NCBI RefSeq assembly: GCF_019669985.1
Contig: NZ_AP019782.1
Location: forward strand, 3,342,001-3,406,000
DNA length: 64,000 nucleotides
Source: Methylogaea oryzae
GTDB taxonomy: Bacteria > Pseudomonadota > Gammaproteobacteria > Methylococcales > Methylococcaceae
Reading direction: 5' to 3'
Shown here: positions 37,528 through 46,216 of the stretch, in pieces
Position numbering within the stretch: the first letter of the stretch is position 1
How the letters are laid out: each line of letters opens with the position of its first letter
Position numbers and translations under genes: made by a program
Notes under the pieces: model-generated
Told to the model about the DNA's origin: nothing
The model's database searches: none
What the model saw: the letters and a program-made list of their open reading frames with translations, nothing else

Positions 37528-38544
37528 ATGTATACGCTGCTTTTTGTAGACGACGAACGGGACATCCTCGACAGCATGCAACGGACGTTTCGGCGCGGCT
37601 ATAAAACCCTGGTCGCCAACTCCGGCACAGAAGCGCTGGAGCTAATCAACAGCACGCCGGTCGACCTCATCATATCCGATCAACGTATGCCTGACCTGGG
37701 CGGCGACGTCGTGCTCCAGCACGCCCTCGCCAACCAGCCCGAAGCCATCCGCATCCTGCTCACCGGGTACGCGGACATGGAATCCCTGGTACGTTGCGTC
37801 AACGACGCGCAGATCTACAAGTACATCGCCAAACCGTGGGAACCGGAAGACCTGCGCCTCACCGTGGTCCGCGCGCTGGAGAGCTTGGAACTGACGCGCA
37901 AGCTGGCTCACGCCAACGAGTCCTTAAAAAAGGCCTACCTCAACGCCATAACGATGCTGTCGGTGGCCTGCGAAGGCAAGGACGAAGATACCGGCTTCCA
38001 CGTGCAAAGGGTGCAACACTACACTGAAGCCCTGGCGCTGGAACTGGGGGTCGCCCCCGAAGAGGCGGAGCACATGGGCATCATGAGCATCCTGCACGAT
38101 ATAGGTAAGCTTTACATACCCGACGCCATCCTTAAAAAACCCGCCAAGCTGGACGACTCCGAGTGGTCCGTCATGCGTGAACACGCGCTGCACGGCGTGA
38201 AAATTCTCGGCGACGATCCGTTTTTCGAAGTAGCCCGGGTCATCGCGATCTCGCACCACGAGAATTTCGACGGCAGCGGATACCCGGAAGGCTTGGTTGG
38301 CGAGGCCATTCCGCTGGCGGCCCGCATCGCAAAGTTAGCGGACGTGTTCGACGCGCTCACTTCGAAACGGCCCTACAAAACCCCATGGCCGCTGGAACAG
38401 GTGCTCGAACATATTCAAAGCCAAGCCGGCACCCACTTCGACCCCAAGGCCGTCGCCGCCCTCATGCGTTTAATGGAAAACGGCACCATCAGCGACATCA
38501 TGCAGCGCTTCCATGGTCCCCAAGCGGGCGTCGAGCCCAGCTAG
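37528..38544 (+). CDS. Response regulator with HD-GYP domain (c-di-GMP phosphodiesterase)
   Basis: A 338-residue protein with a receiver domain (LLFVDDERDI, phosphoacceptor Asp51 in IISDQRMPD, KPWEPEDL) and an HD-GYP output domain. The HD-GYP signature is complete: SILHDIGKLYIPDA, ISHHENFDGSGYPEG and IAKLADVFDALTSKRPYK. The predicted activity is hydrolysis of cyclic-di-GMP to GMP, triggered by phosphorylation from the adjacent kinase. Its stop codon overlaps the stop of the opposing ATPase gene, the two sharing a CTAG. Confidence 0.93.
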   Translation: MYTLLFVDDERDILDSMQRTFRRGYKTLVANSGTEALELINSTPVDLIISDQRMPDLGGDVVLQHALANQPEAIRILLTGYADMESLVRCVNDAQIYKYIAKPWEPEDLRLTVVRALESLELTRKLAHANESLKKAYLNAITMLSVACEGKDEDTGFHVQRVQHYTEALALELGVAPEEAEHMGIMSILHDIGKLYIPDAILKKPAKLDDSEWSVMREHALHGVKILGDDPFFEVARVIAISHHENFDGSGYPEGLVGEAIPLAARIAKLADVFDALTSKRPYKTPWPLEQVLEHIQSQAGTHFDPKAVAALMRLMENGTISDIMQRFHGPQAGVEPS

Positions 38545-39314
38545 CGGACGCTACGCTCGTCGGCCGGCAATCGCCGCATCAAAAAGGCGCGAACTTTCGG
38601 ATCGGTGCATTGCTCTTTCAAGGTTTTCGGCGCCCCCATGGCGATGGCCGTCTGCGTCTCCCCGTCGAGGAATATGCCGTTATCGCCAATGGCGAATATG
38701 GACTCCAACTCGTGGGTAACCACGATAAAGCTGGCACCCAGGCTATCGCGCAAACGCAATATCAATTCGTCCAACAAGCGCGCGTTGACCGGATCCAATC
38801 CCGCCGAGGGTTCGTCGAAAAACAGTATGTCGGGGTCGAGCGCCATAGCCCGTGCCAATGCCGCCCGTTTTTTCATCCCTCCGCTCAGTTGCGCTGGGTA
38901 ATGGTCTTCATAACCCGACAGCCCCACCAACGCCAACTTGTAGGCGACCACGTCTTGGATATCGGCCTTGCTGAGGGGCGTGTATTGCTCCAACGGCAAC
39001 GCCACATTCTCCCCCACCGTCATGGCGCTCCATAACGCGCCCTGTTGATACAGCACGCCGAAAGTGCGCTTCAACGCGTTGCGCCGCGGCTCACCGGCGC
39101 GCCAATAACTTTCGTCGCCGTAATAAACATCGCCGGCCAGCGGCTCCATGAGACCGATCATGTGCCTCAACAGGGTGCTTTTACCGCACCCGCTGCCGCC
39201 CATGATGAGAAAAATCTCGCCGCTTTCGACCTTAAACGTCAGGTCGCGCTGGACGACGCGATCTCCGTAACCGATACACAGGTCTTTGACATGAACCGGC
39301 GGCGCCTTTCTCAT
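38541..39314 (-). CDS. mlaF: MlaF-like ABC ATPase of the MCE system
   Basis: A 257-residue ATPase with Walker A GGSGCGKST, signature LSGGMKKRAALARAM and Walker B ILFFDEPSAGLDPV. The Met/Lys-rich signature (SGGMKKRAALARA) is characteristic of MlaF-type lipid transport ATPases. It follows the permease gene by 3 bp, so the two are one unit. The MCE-domain gene and lipoprotein gene expected next are found at 32355-33907, beyond four oppositely oriented genes. Confidence 0.92.
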   Translation of the reverse strand: MRKAPPVHVKDLCIGYGDRVVQRDLTFKVESGEIFLIMGGSGCGKSTLLRHMIGLMEPLAGDVYYGDESYWRAGEPRRNALKRTFGVLYQQGALWSAMTVGENVALPLEQYTPLSKADIQDVVAYKLALVGLSGYEDHYPAQLSGGMKKRAALARAMALDPDILFFDEPSAGLDPVNARLLDELILRLRDSLGASFIVVTHELESIFAIGDNGIFLDGETQTAIAMGAPKTLKEQCTDPKVRAFLMRRLPADERSVR

Positions 39315-39317
39315 GGC

Positions 39318-40505
39318 TCAGATATTCAGCGTCGTGATGAGCAAGGTCAAAATCGCATCCGCCACAACGACCCAGACGATGCTAGTGACCACCGCGCTTG
39401 TCGCGGCATACCCCACGTCGCTGGAACTCGTGCCACAGCGCAGGCCGCGCATGCACCCGGCCGCGCCCACCAATACGGCGAACACCACCGACTTGCCGAT
39501 TCCCACGTTGAAATCCGACATATGCAGCCAAACACGGCTTTCGTTGAAATATTCCAACATGGAAATATCGAACAACGCGGCCGTTACGACCGCCCCTCCG
39601 ACAATCCCCATGAAATCCGCGTAAATGCACAAGACCGGCATCGCCAACACCAGCGCCAATATTCGGGGAATCACCAAAAACTCCATGGGATCGATGCCCA
39701 AGGTATGCAAGGCGTCCGTTTCTTCATTGACCCGCATCGAGCCGAGTTCAGCCGCATAAGCGGCGCCGGTTCTGCCCGCCATAATAACGGCGGTCATCAT
39801 GGCGCCCATTTCCTTCGCCATGCCCAGTCCGACCAAATCGGCGATGTATAGCTGCGCGCCGAACTGCCGCAATTGCACCGCGCCGATAAAGGCCAAAATC
39901 ATCCCCACCAGAAAGCTGATCAAGGTGATGATCGGAACCGCATTCGGTCCGCATTGTTGCAACAAGCGCGCTAACGAGCCGGGACGCCCGCGCGCCTTGC
40001 CTCGAACAAAGGCGCCCAAGGCGCAGGCCAGCATACCGACAAACGCCAACTGGGCTTTAAACTCGGCGATCCTATCCAAGGCCGCGCTGCCTATGCGGGC
40101 GACCAGCGGGACAGGAAGCTCGATTTTGCCTTCACCGATATCGCTCCCCCGCCCTTCCGCAAGATTCAACAACGCGCTGGCCGACTCGGGCAATTCTGCG
40201 CCCTCAATCACCAGCGCCCGTTGCCGGCAAACCGCCGTTATCCGGCGAACCACCAGGAGCAACGTGCTGTCCCACCGGCCGAGACGCGTTGCGTCCAAAA
40301 CCACGTGCGCCGCCCCGTCCAATGACGCCAAAGCCGATAGCAATTCGCCACAAGGCGGCACCCCCGCGAATAGGCTCCACTCTCCCGCCAAATACACCCT
40401 CAAGGAGCACCGACCCTCGGCGCACCAAGACAACCGGGGCAAGCCCATGACATCGTCGCTACTCAAGCGACGCGGCGCAGCGGATTTCGACAGGTCAGTA
40501 TTCAT
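39318..40505 (-). CDS. mlaE: MlaE-like permease with N-terminal STAS-like extension
   Basis: A 395-residue inner-membrane protein. The C-terminal 240 residues form the MlaE permease, with IITLISFLVGMILAFIGAVQL and GLGMAKEMGAMMTAVIMAGR, the latter containing the conserved acidic MlaE loop. The first 150 residues are soluble and STAS-like (HVVLDATRLGRWDSTLLLVV), an extension absent from E. coli MlaE (260 residues) but present in a fused subset of the family. With the adjacent ATPase it should form the inner-membrane lipid transporter. Confidence 0.92.
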   Translation of the reverse strand: MNTDLSKSAAPRRLSSDDVMGLPRLSWCAEGRCSLRVYLAGEWSLFAGVPPCGELLSALASLDGAAHVVLDATRLGRWDSTLLLVVRRITAVCRQRALVIEGAELPESASALLNLAEGRGSDIGEGKIELPVPLVARIGSAALDRIAEFKAQLAFVGMLACALGAFVRGKARGRPGSLARLLQQCGPNAVPIITLISFLVGMILAFIGAVQLRQFGAQLYIADLVGLGMAKEMGAMMTAVIMAGRTGAAYAAELGSMRVNEETDALHTLGIDPMEFLVIPRILALVLAMPVLCIYADFMGIVGGAVVTAALFDISMLEYFNESRVWLHMSDFNVGIGKSVVFAVLVGAAGCMRGLRCGTSSSDVGYAATSAVVTSIVWVVVADAILTLLITTLNI

Positions 40506-40611
40506 CTAATAGGGAAGGACAGCTTAGAAGTCACGATACGATATCTCGCCGACCCGCGATCGACCAGGCATCGAATTATATGGCAGGGTATATCCAAGCG
40601 AGAAACCCCAG

Positions 40612-40686
40612 AAATAAAAAGGCCCCGGCGGCGTGAGCCGACGGGGCCTCGTTTGCTGACCCCTGCGTAGCCGAGGCTACGCAGGG
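40612..40686 (-). terminator. pmoB terminator, copy 1 (two stacked hairpins)
   Basis: Directly after pmoB the minus strand carries a 12-bp perfect inverted repeat (40661-40672 with 40675-40686) and then a second, 12-bp G+C-rich stem with one mismatch (40621-40632 with 40637-40648) followed by T-rich sequence. The second hairpin is a rho-independent terminator; the first may protect the mRNA 3' end. Confidence 0.85.
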
Positions 40687-40695
40687 CCGGCCTTC

Positions 40696-41925
40696 TTACA
40701 TGAAGGTCGGGATCAGCGGTGCGTCAATGGTGGTCTGCGTACGAGTGCCAGACGCATCATAGAAGAACAGGATGCCGGCGAAACGGCTATCCGGATCGTA
40801 GATGATGTCGGACAAACGATACACTTCCCAAGCGGCGTCGGAAGCCTGTACCTTCACGGTACGGGTTTCACCCGGAGCCAGCGGGCTGTTGTCGCTTACG
40901 CTCAGACCGTCTTCAGCCAGCAAGTCTTCCGGATAACCGGTTTCGTCTTTGGACACGGAAGCGTTCATGAAACGTACGGACGCGGTGTAGAACTCACCCA
41001 GCTGCACAGGGCTGCTGCCGGTGTTGGTCATGGTCAGGGTCATGTTCATGGAACGACCCGGTACGCGGTATACAGCGTCTTCAACCTTAACCTTAACCAC
41101 AGCCTTCGGCATGTCGATCGCCTTGATGCCACGAACCGTACCAGCCTGCAACGGAATCGTTACCGGGTACTGGTTGTTCGCGCTGCTCATAGCGAATACA
41201 ACGATCAGGATCGTTGCTGCACCAAAGCCCATGGATACCTTCTTGTCGCCTGCGGTAACCAGCTCGTCGGTGCGACCAGCCTTAACCATCAGGAAACGCG
41301 GCAGCCATACCGGGCGACGGCACCAGTACAACATCCAAGCCACACCAAAGGCATACCAGAAGGCGTGCCAGAAGTAGGTGTTGCCCAGGTTGTAGTTTTC
41401 CAGGTCAACCGTCTGGCCGGTCAGGGTCGTCACCGGGTTGGTGAAGCTGCCCATGGAGCCATTGATGGTGATCCACTTGCCGGGGCCGATGATCGGACCA
41501 CCGCCTTCAACGTTCAACATGGTGTGAACGTGCCAGTCGCCAGGACGACGAGCCTTCAGAACCACGCGGAAGTCGTAGGTGGAACCCACTTCCAAACGTA
41601 CGGAACGCGGCACCAGCTGACCGCCGATGTAGGATTCCTTACGGATGAATACCGGGCCGGGGATACCGATGTTCAGGAACGCGTCGTCCGGATCCGCTAC
41701 GGTTTCCGGCCAACCTTCGAATACGTGGAACTTACCAGTAATTTCCACTTCTTCGTTAACGTTCACTGCTTCTTTCGACCACTTCAGGTCGTACCAGTGA
41801 ATCGTACGCATACGCATGAATGCTGCCTGCGACTTTTCACCGTGGGCCGATGCCGTCGGAGCATAAACGCTTGCCGCCAGCGCGATCAGCAGCCCTACTG
41901 CGGACCACTTCGTTATTGTTTTCAT
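40696..41925 (-). CDS. pmoB: Particulate methane monooxygenase subunit B, copy 1
   Basis: A 409-residue subunit with a cleaved signal peptide (about residues 1-27, ending PTASA), so the mature protein starts at His28. With His132 and His134 in GDWHVHTM it forms the copper site described for PmoB. Two cupredoxin-like soluble domains flank two membrane helices (FWYAFGVAWMLYW and GAATILIVVFAMS). The start ATG at 41925 is preceded by AGGAAGAAG. It is the last gene of pmoCAB copy 1 and reads the same as copy 2. Pmo oxidises methane to methanol in intracytoplasmic membranes. Confidence 0.98.
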   Translation of the reverse strand: MKTITKWSAVGLLIALAASVYAPTASAHGEKSQAAFMRMRTIHWYDLKWSKEAVNVNEEVEITGKFHVFEGWPETVADPDDAFLNIGIPGPVFIRKESYIGGQLVPRSVRLEVGSTYDFRVVLKARRPGDWHVHTMLNVEGGGPIIGPGKWITINGSMGSFTNPVTTLTGQTVDLENYNLGNTYFWHAFWYAFGVAWMLYWCRRPVWLPRFLMVKAGRTDELVTAGDKKVSMGFGAATILIVVFAMSSANNQYPVTIPLQAGTVRGIKAIDMPKAVVKVKVEDAVYRVPGRSMNMTLTMTNTGSSPVQLGEFYTASVRFMNASVSKDETGYPEDLLAEDGLSVSDNSPLAPGETRTVKVQASDAAWEVYRLSDIIYDPDSRFAGILFFYDASGTRTQTTIDAPLIPTFM

Positions 41926-42079
41926 ATTACTTCTTCCTCTTGGTAGGAATATTTCAGTCGTTCTAGAAGCGCCTGCCTCAGCTATACGCCGTACAGACAC
42001 CACTCGTCACACCCAGAACACCACGCTTTTGACCACTTGGCGCTCCAGGCGCACGCCTTTCGTTTTCCCGTCGACTTAA

Positions 42080-42823
42080 TTAGGTCTGTTGCAGGAAACG
42101 GGTGCTAGCAAACCAACGACCCACGAAATGCCACATGAAGTAAATCAAGATGGACATAAAGGCCGAGAAGAATGCAGACACAGGCGCCACGTCCTTACCA
42201 AAGGTTCTCAGAGTACCTTTTTCCACCATGCGGATGTACTCAGGCGTACCGGTACGTACGTAGTTGTAACCCTGGATGTCGGCAATCGACATCAGCATGC
42301 CGTTGTATTCCACCGGCACGTGCAGCGGTGCAATGATCGGCCAGTTGCCCGGGTAGAAAATCAAACCCCAGCCCATGGCGCCAATGATCGCCGTAAACAG
42401 GTAGCTGCCGCTCATGCACAGCACTACGTCCAACAGAATCGCGCCAGGCGTCAGAATTGCCGGGAACACGAAGTTTACCGGGAAGTAGGTCCAACCCCAG
42501 AAGTTGAAGTAGCGGTTGATCCACTCACCCAACACCAGAGCCAGTACGCAAACCGTCGCGCCCCAGGGCAGACGGAAGTTTTCCCACAACCAAACCTGAA
42601 CAGCAGCCGGGAACGTGACCAGCACGATCGGGGTTACCGTTACCCACAGACGACGGTCTTTCCAGTCAGCCCAGAAGTCCCAGTCACCCATGGTCAACAT
42701 GGCGTGAATGTGATAGGAACCTACCACTACGAAGAAAACGATGAACAATATCAAATAGTCAATCGTTCTCGAAACCTGCACCGCTTCGGCATGCGACCGA
42801 ACTGCAGATTGAAGTGTGCTCAT
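42080..42823 (-). CDS. pmoA: Particulate methane monooxygenase subunit A, copy 1
   Basis: A 247-residue membrane subunit of Pmo, the length usual for type I methanotrophs. Recognisable stretches are LTMGDWDFWADWKDRR, WINRYFNFWGWTYFPVN and GPMGWG-like IGAMGWGLIFYPGNWP, all characteristic of PmoA and distinct from ammonia monooxygenase AmoA. It is separated from pmoC by 30 bp and from pmoB by 154 bp. The protein is the same as that of copy 2. Confidence 0.98.
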   Translation of the reverse strand: MSTLQSAVRSHAEAVQVSRTIDYLILFIVFFVVVGSYHIHAMLTMGDWDFWADWKDRRLWVTVTPIVLVTFPAAVQVWLWENFRLPWGATVCVLALVLGEWINRYFNFWGWTYFPVNFVFPAILTPGAILLDVVLCMSGSYLFTAIIGAMGWGLIFYPGNWPIIAPLHVPVEYNGMLMSIADIQGYNYVRTGTPEYIRMVEKGTLRTFGKDVAPVSAFFSAFMSILIYFMWHFVGRWFASTRFLQQT

Positions 42824-42853
42824 GAGTTACCTCCAATTATCTTATTGTCGTTC

Positions 42854-43612
42854 TTACAGGTCAGGGCACAGATCACGGCCCATCAGCGGAGTCAGGCTGT
42901 CCATGATCTGCAGCACAACGCCCATCACAGCCAGAGCCAGCCAGCCGAAGATCACGAAGCCGTAGTGCAGCGGAGCTACGAACAGCTCTTCCATGAACCA
43001 GAAGGTGTGACCCCATTCGTTCAGACCTACGTTCGGCAGAATCATGAACGGACCTACCACGGTGATCAGGTACGGCAGGGACATGCCCTTGTTCCAGTGC
43101 GGAAGACGGGTCTTCGCGTACAGGAAGGAAGCAAAACCCGTGATGATGTAGATCGGGTAGGTCAGGTAGAACTCAATGATGTGCGACGGCGTGAAGTCGG
43201 TGTCGCGCACCACGGTCTGGTGCCAGGTGCCGTCCTGTTCGGTGAAGTAGGAAGCACCCCAGTAGATGGCCCATGCGTAGGCGAACAGCCATACCAGGTG
43301 GGTCATGTTGCGGCGCAGCTCTTCACGCGGGGTGATAGCAGCCAGGTTACGGTCGCGGCTCTTCCACAGGTAGCCCCACAGGATGGAAGCCGTGGTGATT
43401 TCCAGCACGATTTCGATGTACAGGAAGTTCATCCAGTACGTTTCGAATTCCGGTGCGAATGCGTCCAGGCCAGCGGACCAGCCGTAAACACCTTCGTACC
43501 AGCGAACCCAAAAGTAGAACACCGTGTACAGCATAAATGCGAACGTCAGCCAGCCCTTGTCCAACAGGGGCTTGTCCTGAGCGCCAGCAACCGAAAGAGA
43601 CGTTGCAGCCAT
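42854..43612 (-). CDS. pmoC: Particulate methane monooxygenase subunit C, copy 1
   Basis: A 252-residue membrane subunit. Residues Asp127, His131 and His144 (in TEQDGTWHQ and FTPSHIIEFY) occupy the spacing of the copper ligands Asp156, His160 and His173 of the Methylococcus capsulatus enzyme, so the metal site is intact. The ATG at 43612 has AGGAGG nearby. The C-terminus ends DSLTPLMGRDLCPDL, unlike copy 2, which ends differently and is 7 residues longer. The two genes read the same over residues up to that point. Confidence 0.98.
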   Translation of the reverse strand: MAATSLSVAGAQDKPLLDKGWLTFAFMLYTVFYFWVRWYEGVYGWSAGLDAFAPEFETYWMNFLYIEIVLEITTASILWGYLWKSRDRNLAAITPREELRRNMTHLVWLFAYAWAIYWGASYFTEQDGTWHQTVVRDTDFTPSHIIEFYLTYPIYIITGFASFLYAKTRLPHWNKGMSLPYLITVVGPFMILPNVGLNEWGHTFWFMEELFVAPLHYGFVIFGWLALAVMGVVLQIMDSLTPLMGRDLCPDL

Positions 43613-43623
43613 GTTATTACCTC
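42892..43623. repeat. Direct repeat, pmoC block, first copy
   Basis: A 732-bp block covering nearly all of pmoC and its ribosome site. It appears identical to 46276-47007 at an offset of 3384, different from the offset of the pmoB-pmoA block because the intervening spacer differs in length. Both ends are abrupt. Confidence 0.88.
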
Positions 43624-43754
43624 CTAATGACAACTTTTTTGAGCTTTTTAAACGCCGCGAACGGCGTTTATCGGCTCTTTTTTTCCTTTTCCAACCCTGC
43701 CCGTATACGCCATGTATGCCGAGTGCAGGGACCCTGCTCCTAAGGTGAGGCGAC

Positions 43755-43782
43755 AGCATAACAGCTCGCCCCTGCTTGTCAA
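43755..43782 (-). promoter_or_regulatory. Sigma-70-type promoter of pmoCAB copy 1
   Basis: On the minus strand TTGACA (43777-43782) and TATGCT (43755-43760) are separated by 16 bp. The -35 is perfect and the -10 keeps the leading TAT and final T. A leader of about 140 bases precedes pmoC and holds a small hairpin (AAACGCCG with CGGCGTTT). Copy 2 has the same arrangement in unrelated flanking sequence, which strengthens the call. Confidence 0.75.
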
Positions 43783-43815
43783 CACACCTTCAAACTGTGA
43801 AATACGCCTCAGACA

Positions 43816-43890
43816 AAATAAAAAGGCCCCGCCGGCATGAGCCGACGGGGCCTCGTTTGCTGACCCCTGCGTAGCCGAGGCTACGCAGGG
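43816..43890 (-). terminator. pmoB terminator, copy 2 (two stacked hairpins)
   Basis: This has the same two-hairpin layout as at 40612-40686, with the inner repeat at 43865-43890 unchanged. In the terminator stem two bases differ (43832 and 43837). One of these turns the T/C mismatch of copy 1 into a T/G wobble, so pairing is kept or improved. It isolates the second operon from the promoter of the first. Confidence 0.85.
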
Positions 43891-43899
43891 CCGGCCTTC

Positions 43900-45129
43900 T
43901 TACATGAAGGTCGGGATCAGCGGTGCGTCAATGGTGGTCTGCGTACGAGTGCCAGACGCATCATAGAAGAACAGGATGCCGGCGAAACGGCTATCCGGAT
44001 CGTAGATGATGTCGGACAAACGATACACTTCCCAAGCGGCGTCGGAAGCCTGTACCTTCACGGTACGGGTTTCACCCGGAGCCAGCGGGCTGTTGTCGCT
44101 TACGCTCAGACCGTCTTCAGCCAGCAAGTCTTCCGGATAACCGGTTTCGTCTTTGGACACGGAAGCGTTCATGAAACGTACGGACGCGGTGTAGAACTCA
44201 CCCAGCTGCACAGGGCTGCTGCCGGTGTTGGTCATGGTCAGGGTCATGTTCATGGAACGACCCGGTACGCGGTATACAGCGTCTTCAACCTTAACCTTAA
44301 CCACAGCCTTCGGCATGTCGATCGCCTTGATGCCACGAACCGTACCAGCCTGCAACGGAATCGTTACCGGGTACTGGTTGTTCGCGCTGCTCATAGCGAA
44401 TACAACGATCAGGATCGTTGCTGCACCAAAGCCCATGGATACCTTCTTGTCGCCTGCGGTAACCAGCTCGTCGGTGCGACCAGCCTTAACCATCAGGAAA
44501 CGCGGCAGCCATACCGGGCGACGGCACCAGTACAACATCCAAGCCACACCAAAGGCATACCAGAAGGCGTGCCAGAAGTAGGTGTTGCCCAGGTTGTAGT
44601 TTTCCAGGTCAACCGTCTGGCCGGTCAGGGTCGTCACCGGGTTGGTGAAGCTGCCCATGGAGCCATTGATGGTGATCCACTTGCCGGGGCCGATGATCGG
44701 ACCACCGCCTTCAACGTTCAACATGGTGTGAACGTGCCAGTCGCCAGGACGACGAGCCTTCAGAACCACGCGGAAGTCGTAGGTGGAACCCACTTCCAAA
44801 CGTACGGAACGCGGCACCAGCTGACCGCCGATGTAGGATTCCTTACGGATGAATACCGGGCCGGGGATACCGATGTTCAGGAACGCGTCGTCCGGATCCG
44901 CTACGGTTTCCGGCCAACCTTCGAATACGTGGAACTTACCAGTAATTTCCACTTCTTCGTTAACGTTCACTGCTTCTTTCGACCACTTCAGGTCGTACCA
45001 GTGAATCGTACGCATACGCATGAATGCTGCCTGCGACTTTTCACCGTGGGCCGATGCCGTCGGAGCATAAACGCTTGCCGCCAGCGCGATCAGCAGCCCT
45101 ACTGCGGACCACTTCGTTATTGTTTTCAT
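43900..45129 (-). CDS. pmoB: Particulate methane monooxygenase subunit B, copy 2
   Basis: A 409-residue subunit with the same translation as copy 1: signal peptide to residue 27, mature N-terminal His28, copper-ligand pair His132/His134, two cupredoxin domains and two membrane helices. It ends operon copy 2, whose stop codon is followed by its own terminator. Because upstream operon 2 is transcribed first (right to left), read-through could also reach operon 1. Confidence 0.98.
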   Translation of the reverse strand: MKTITKWSAVGLLIALAASVYAPTASAHGEKSQAAFMRMRTIHWYDLKWSKEAVNVNEEVEITGKFHVFEGWPETVADPDDAFLNIGIPGPVFIRKESYIGGQLVPRSVRLEVGSTYDFRVVLKARRPGDWHVHTMLNVEGGGPIIGPGKWITINGSMGSFTNPVTTLTGQTVDLENYNLGNTYFWHAFWYAFGVAWMLYWCRRPVWLPRFLMVKAGRTDELVTAGDKKVSMGFGAATILIVVFAMSSANNQYPVTIPLQAGTVRGIKAIDMPKAVVKVKVEDAVYRVPGRSMNMTLTMTNTGSSPVQLGEFYTASVRFMNASVSKDETGYPEDLLAEDGLSVSDNSPLAPGETRTVKVQASDAAWEVYRLSDIIYDPDSRFAGILFFYDASGTRTQTTIDAPLIPTFM

Positions 45130-45283
45130 ATTACTTCTTCCTCTTGGTAGGAATATTTCAGTCGTTCTAGAAGCGCCTGCCTCAGCTATACGCCGTACAG
45201 ACACCACTCGTCACACCCAGAACACCACGCTTTTGACCACTTGGCGCTCCAGGCGCACGCCTTTCGTTTTCCCGTCGACTTAA

Positions 45284-46027
45284 TTAGGTCTGTTGCAGGA
45301 AACGGGTGCTAGCAAACCAACGACCCACGAAATGCCACATGAAGTAAATCAAGATGGACATAAAGGCCGAGAAGAATGCAGACACAGGCGCCACGTCCTT
45401 ACCAAAGGTTCTCAGAGTACCTTTTTCCACCATGCGGATGTACTCAGGCGTACCGGTACGTACGTAGTTGTAACCCTGGATGTCGGCAATCGACATCAGC
45501 ATGCCGTTGTATTCCACCGGCACGTGCAGCGGTGCAATGATCGGCCAGTTGCCCGGGTAGAAAATCAAACCCCAGCCCATGGCGCCAATGATCGCCGTAA
45601 ACAGGTAGCTGCCGCTCATGCACAGCACTACGTCCAACAGAATCGCGCCAGGCGTCAGAATTGCCGGGAACACGAAGTTTACCGGGAAGTAGGTCCAACC
45701 CCAGAAGTTGAAGTAGCGGTTGATCCACTCACCCAACACCAGAGCCAGTACGCAAACCGTCGCGCCCCAGGGCAGACGGAAGTTTTCCCACAACCAAACC
45801 TGAACAGCAGCCGGGAACGTGACCAGCACGATCGGGGTTACCGTTACCCACAGACGACGGTCTTTCCAGTCAGCCCAGAAGTCCCAGTCACCCATGGTCA
45901 ACATGGCGTGAATGTGATAGGAACCTACCACTACGAAGAAAACGATGAACAATATCAAATAGTCAATCGTTCTCGAAACCTGCACCGCTTCGGCATGCGA
46001 CCGAACTGCAGATTGAAGTGTGCTCAT
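45284..46027 (-). CDS. pmoA: Particulate methane monooxygenase subunit A, copy 2
   Basis: A 247-residue membrane subunit with the same translation as copy 1. It differs from copy 1 only in context: the gap to pmoC is 189 bp instead of 30 and contains a perfect palindrome. Upstream AGGTAACTC is shared with copy 1, so translation initiation should be alike. Confidence 0.98.
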   Translation of the reverse strand: MSTLQSAVRSHAEAVQVSRTIDYLILFIVFFVVVGSYHIHAMLTMGDWDFWADWKDRRLWVTVTPIVLVTFPAAVQVWLWENFRLPWGATVCVLALVLGEWINRYFNFWGWTYFPVNFVFPAILTPGAILLDVVLCMSGSYLFTAIIGAMGWGLIFYPGNWPIIAPLHVPVEYNGMLMSIADIQGYNYVRTGTPEYIRMVEKGTLRTFGKDVAPVSAFFSAFMSILIYFMWHFVGRWFASTRFLQQT

Positions 46028-46118
46028 GAGTTACCTCCAATTATCTTATTGTCTTTGTCCACGACCATCTTCGCGAGGGCCGCTTCATATCTCTAACCCA
46101 TGGTGGTTTTCTTCGGGA

Positions 46119-46142
46119 GTGGCGGGAGCTAGCTCCCGCCAC
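46119..46142. promoter_or_regulatory. 24-bp perfect palindrome in the pmoC-pmoA spacer of operon 2
   Basis: The 24 bases are fully self-complementary around the central GAGCTAGCTC. No T run follows on the minus strand, so it is not a simple terminator. As RNA it would form a strong hairpin between pmoC and pmoA and could halt 3' exonucleases to stabilise pmoC mRNA. Operon 1 has nothing similar. Confidence 0.6.
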
Positions 46143-46216
46143 ACTCTAAGTCGTCACCAAAGTCGCCTTTTTCTCGATAAAAACCGAGGAGGCCAGGTCA
46201 GAGAAGGAGTCCGCTA

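Larger units (their letters stand above)
40634..42849. repeat. Direct repeat, pmoB-pmoA block, first copy
   Basis: This 2.2-kb block, from the inner part of the pmoB terminator through pmoA to the pmoC-pmoA spacer, appears base-for-base identical to 43838-46053, at an offset of 3204. The identity was seen by direct reading and is supported by identical translations of both strands. The match stops abruptly in the spacer and changes at two positions in the terminator stem. Confidence 0.9.
43838..46053. repeat. Direct repeat, pmoB-pmoA block, second copy
   Basis: Second copy of the 2.2-kb pmoB-pmoA block described at 40634-42849. Past 46053 the spacer turns into unrelated sequence that includes a 24-bp palindrome. 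Confidence 0.9.

Noticed and set aside
42089-43627. Plus-strand frame of 512 codons opposite pmoA and pmoC
   Set aside because: It is antisense to well-identified pmo genes, and the other copy of the locus shows the same shadow broken in the spacer, so it is not conserved as a unit.
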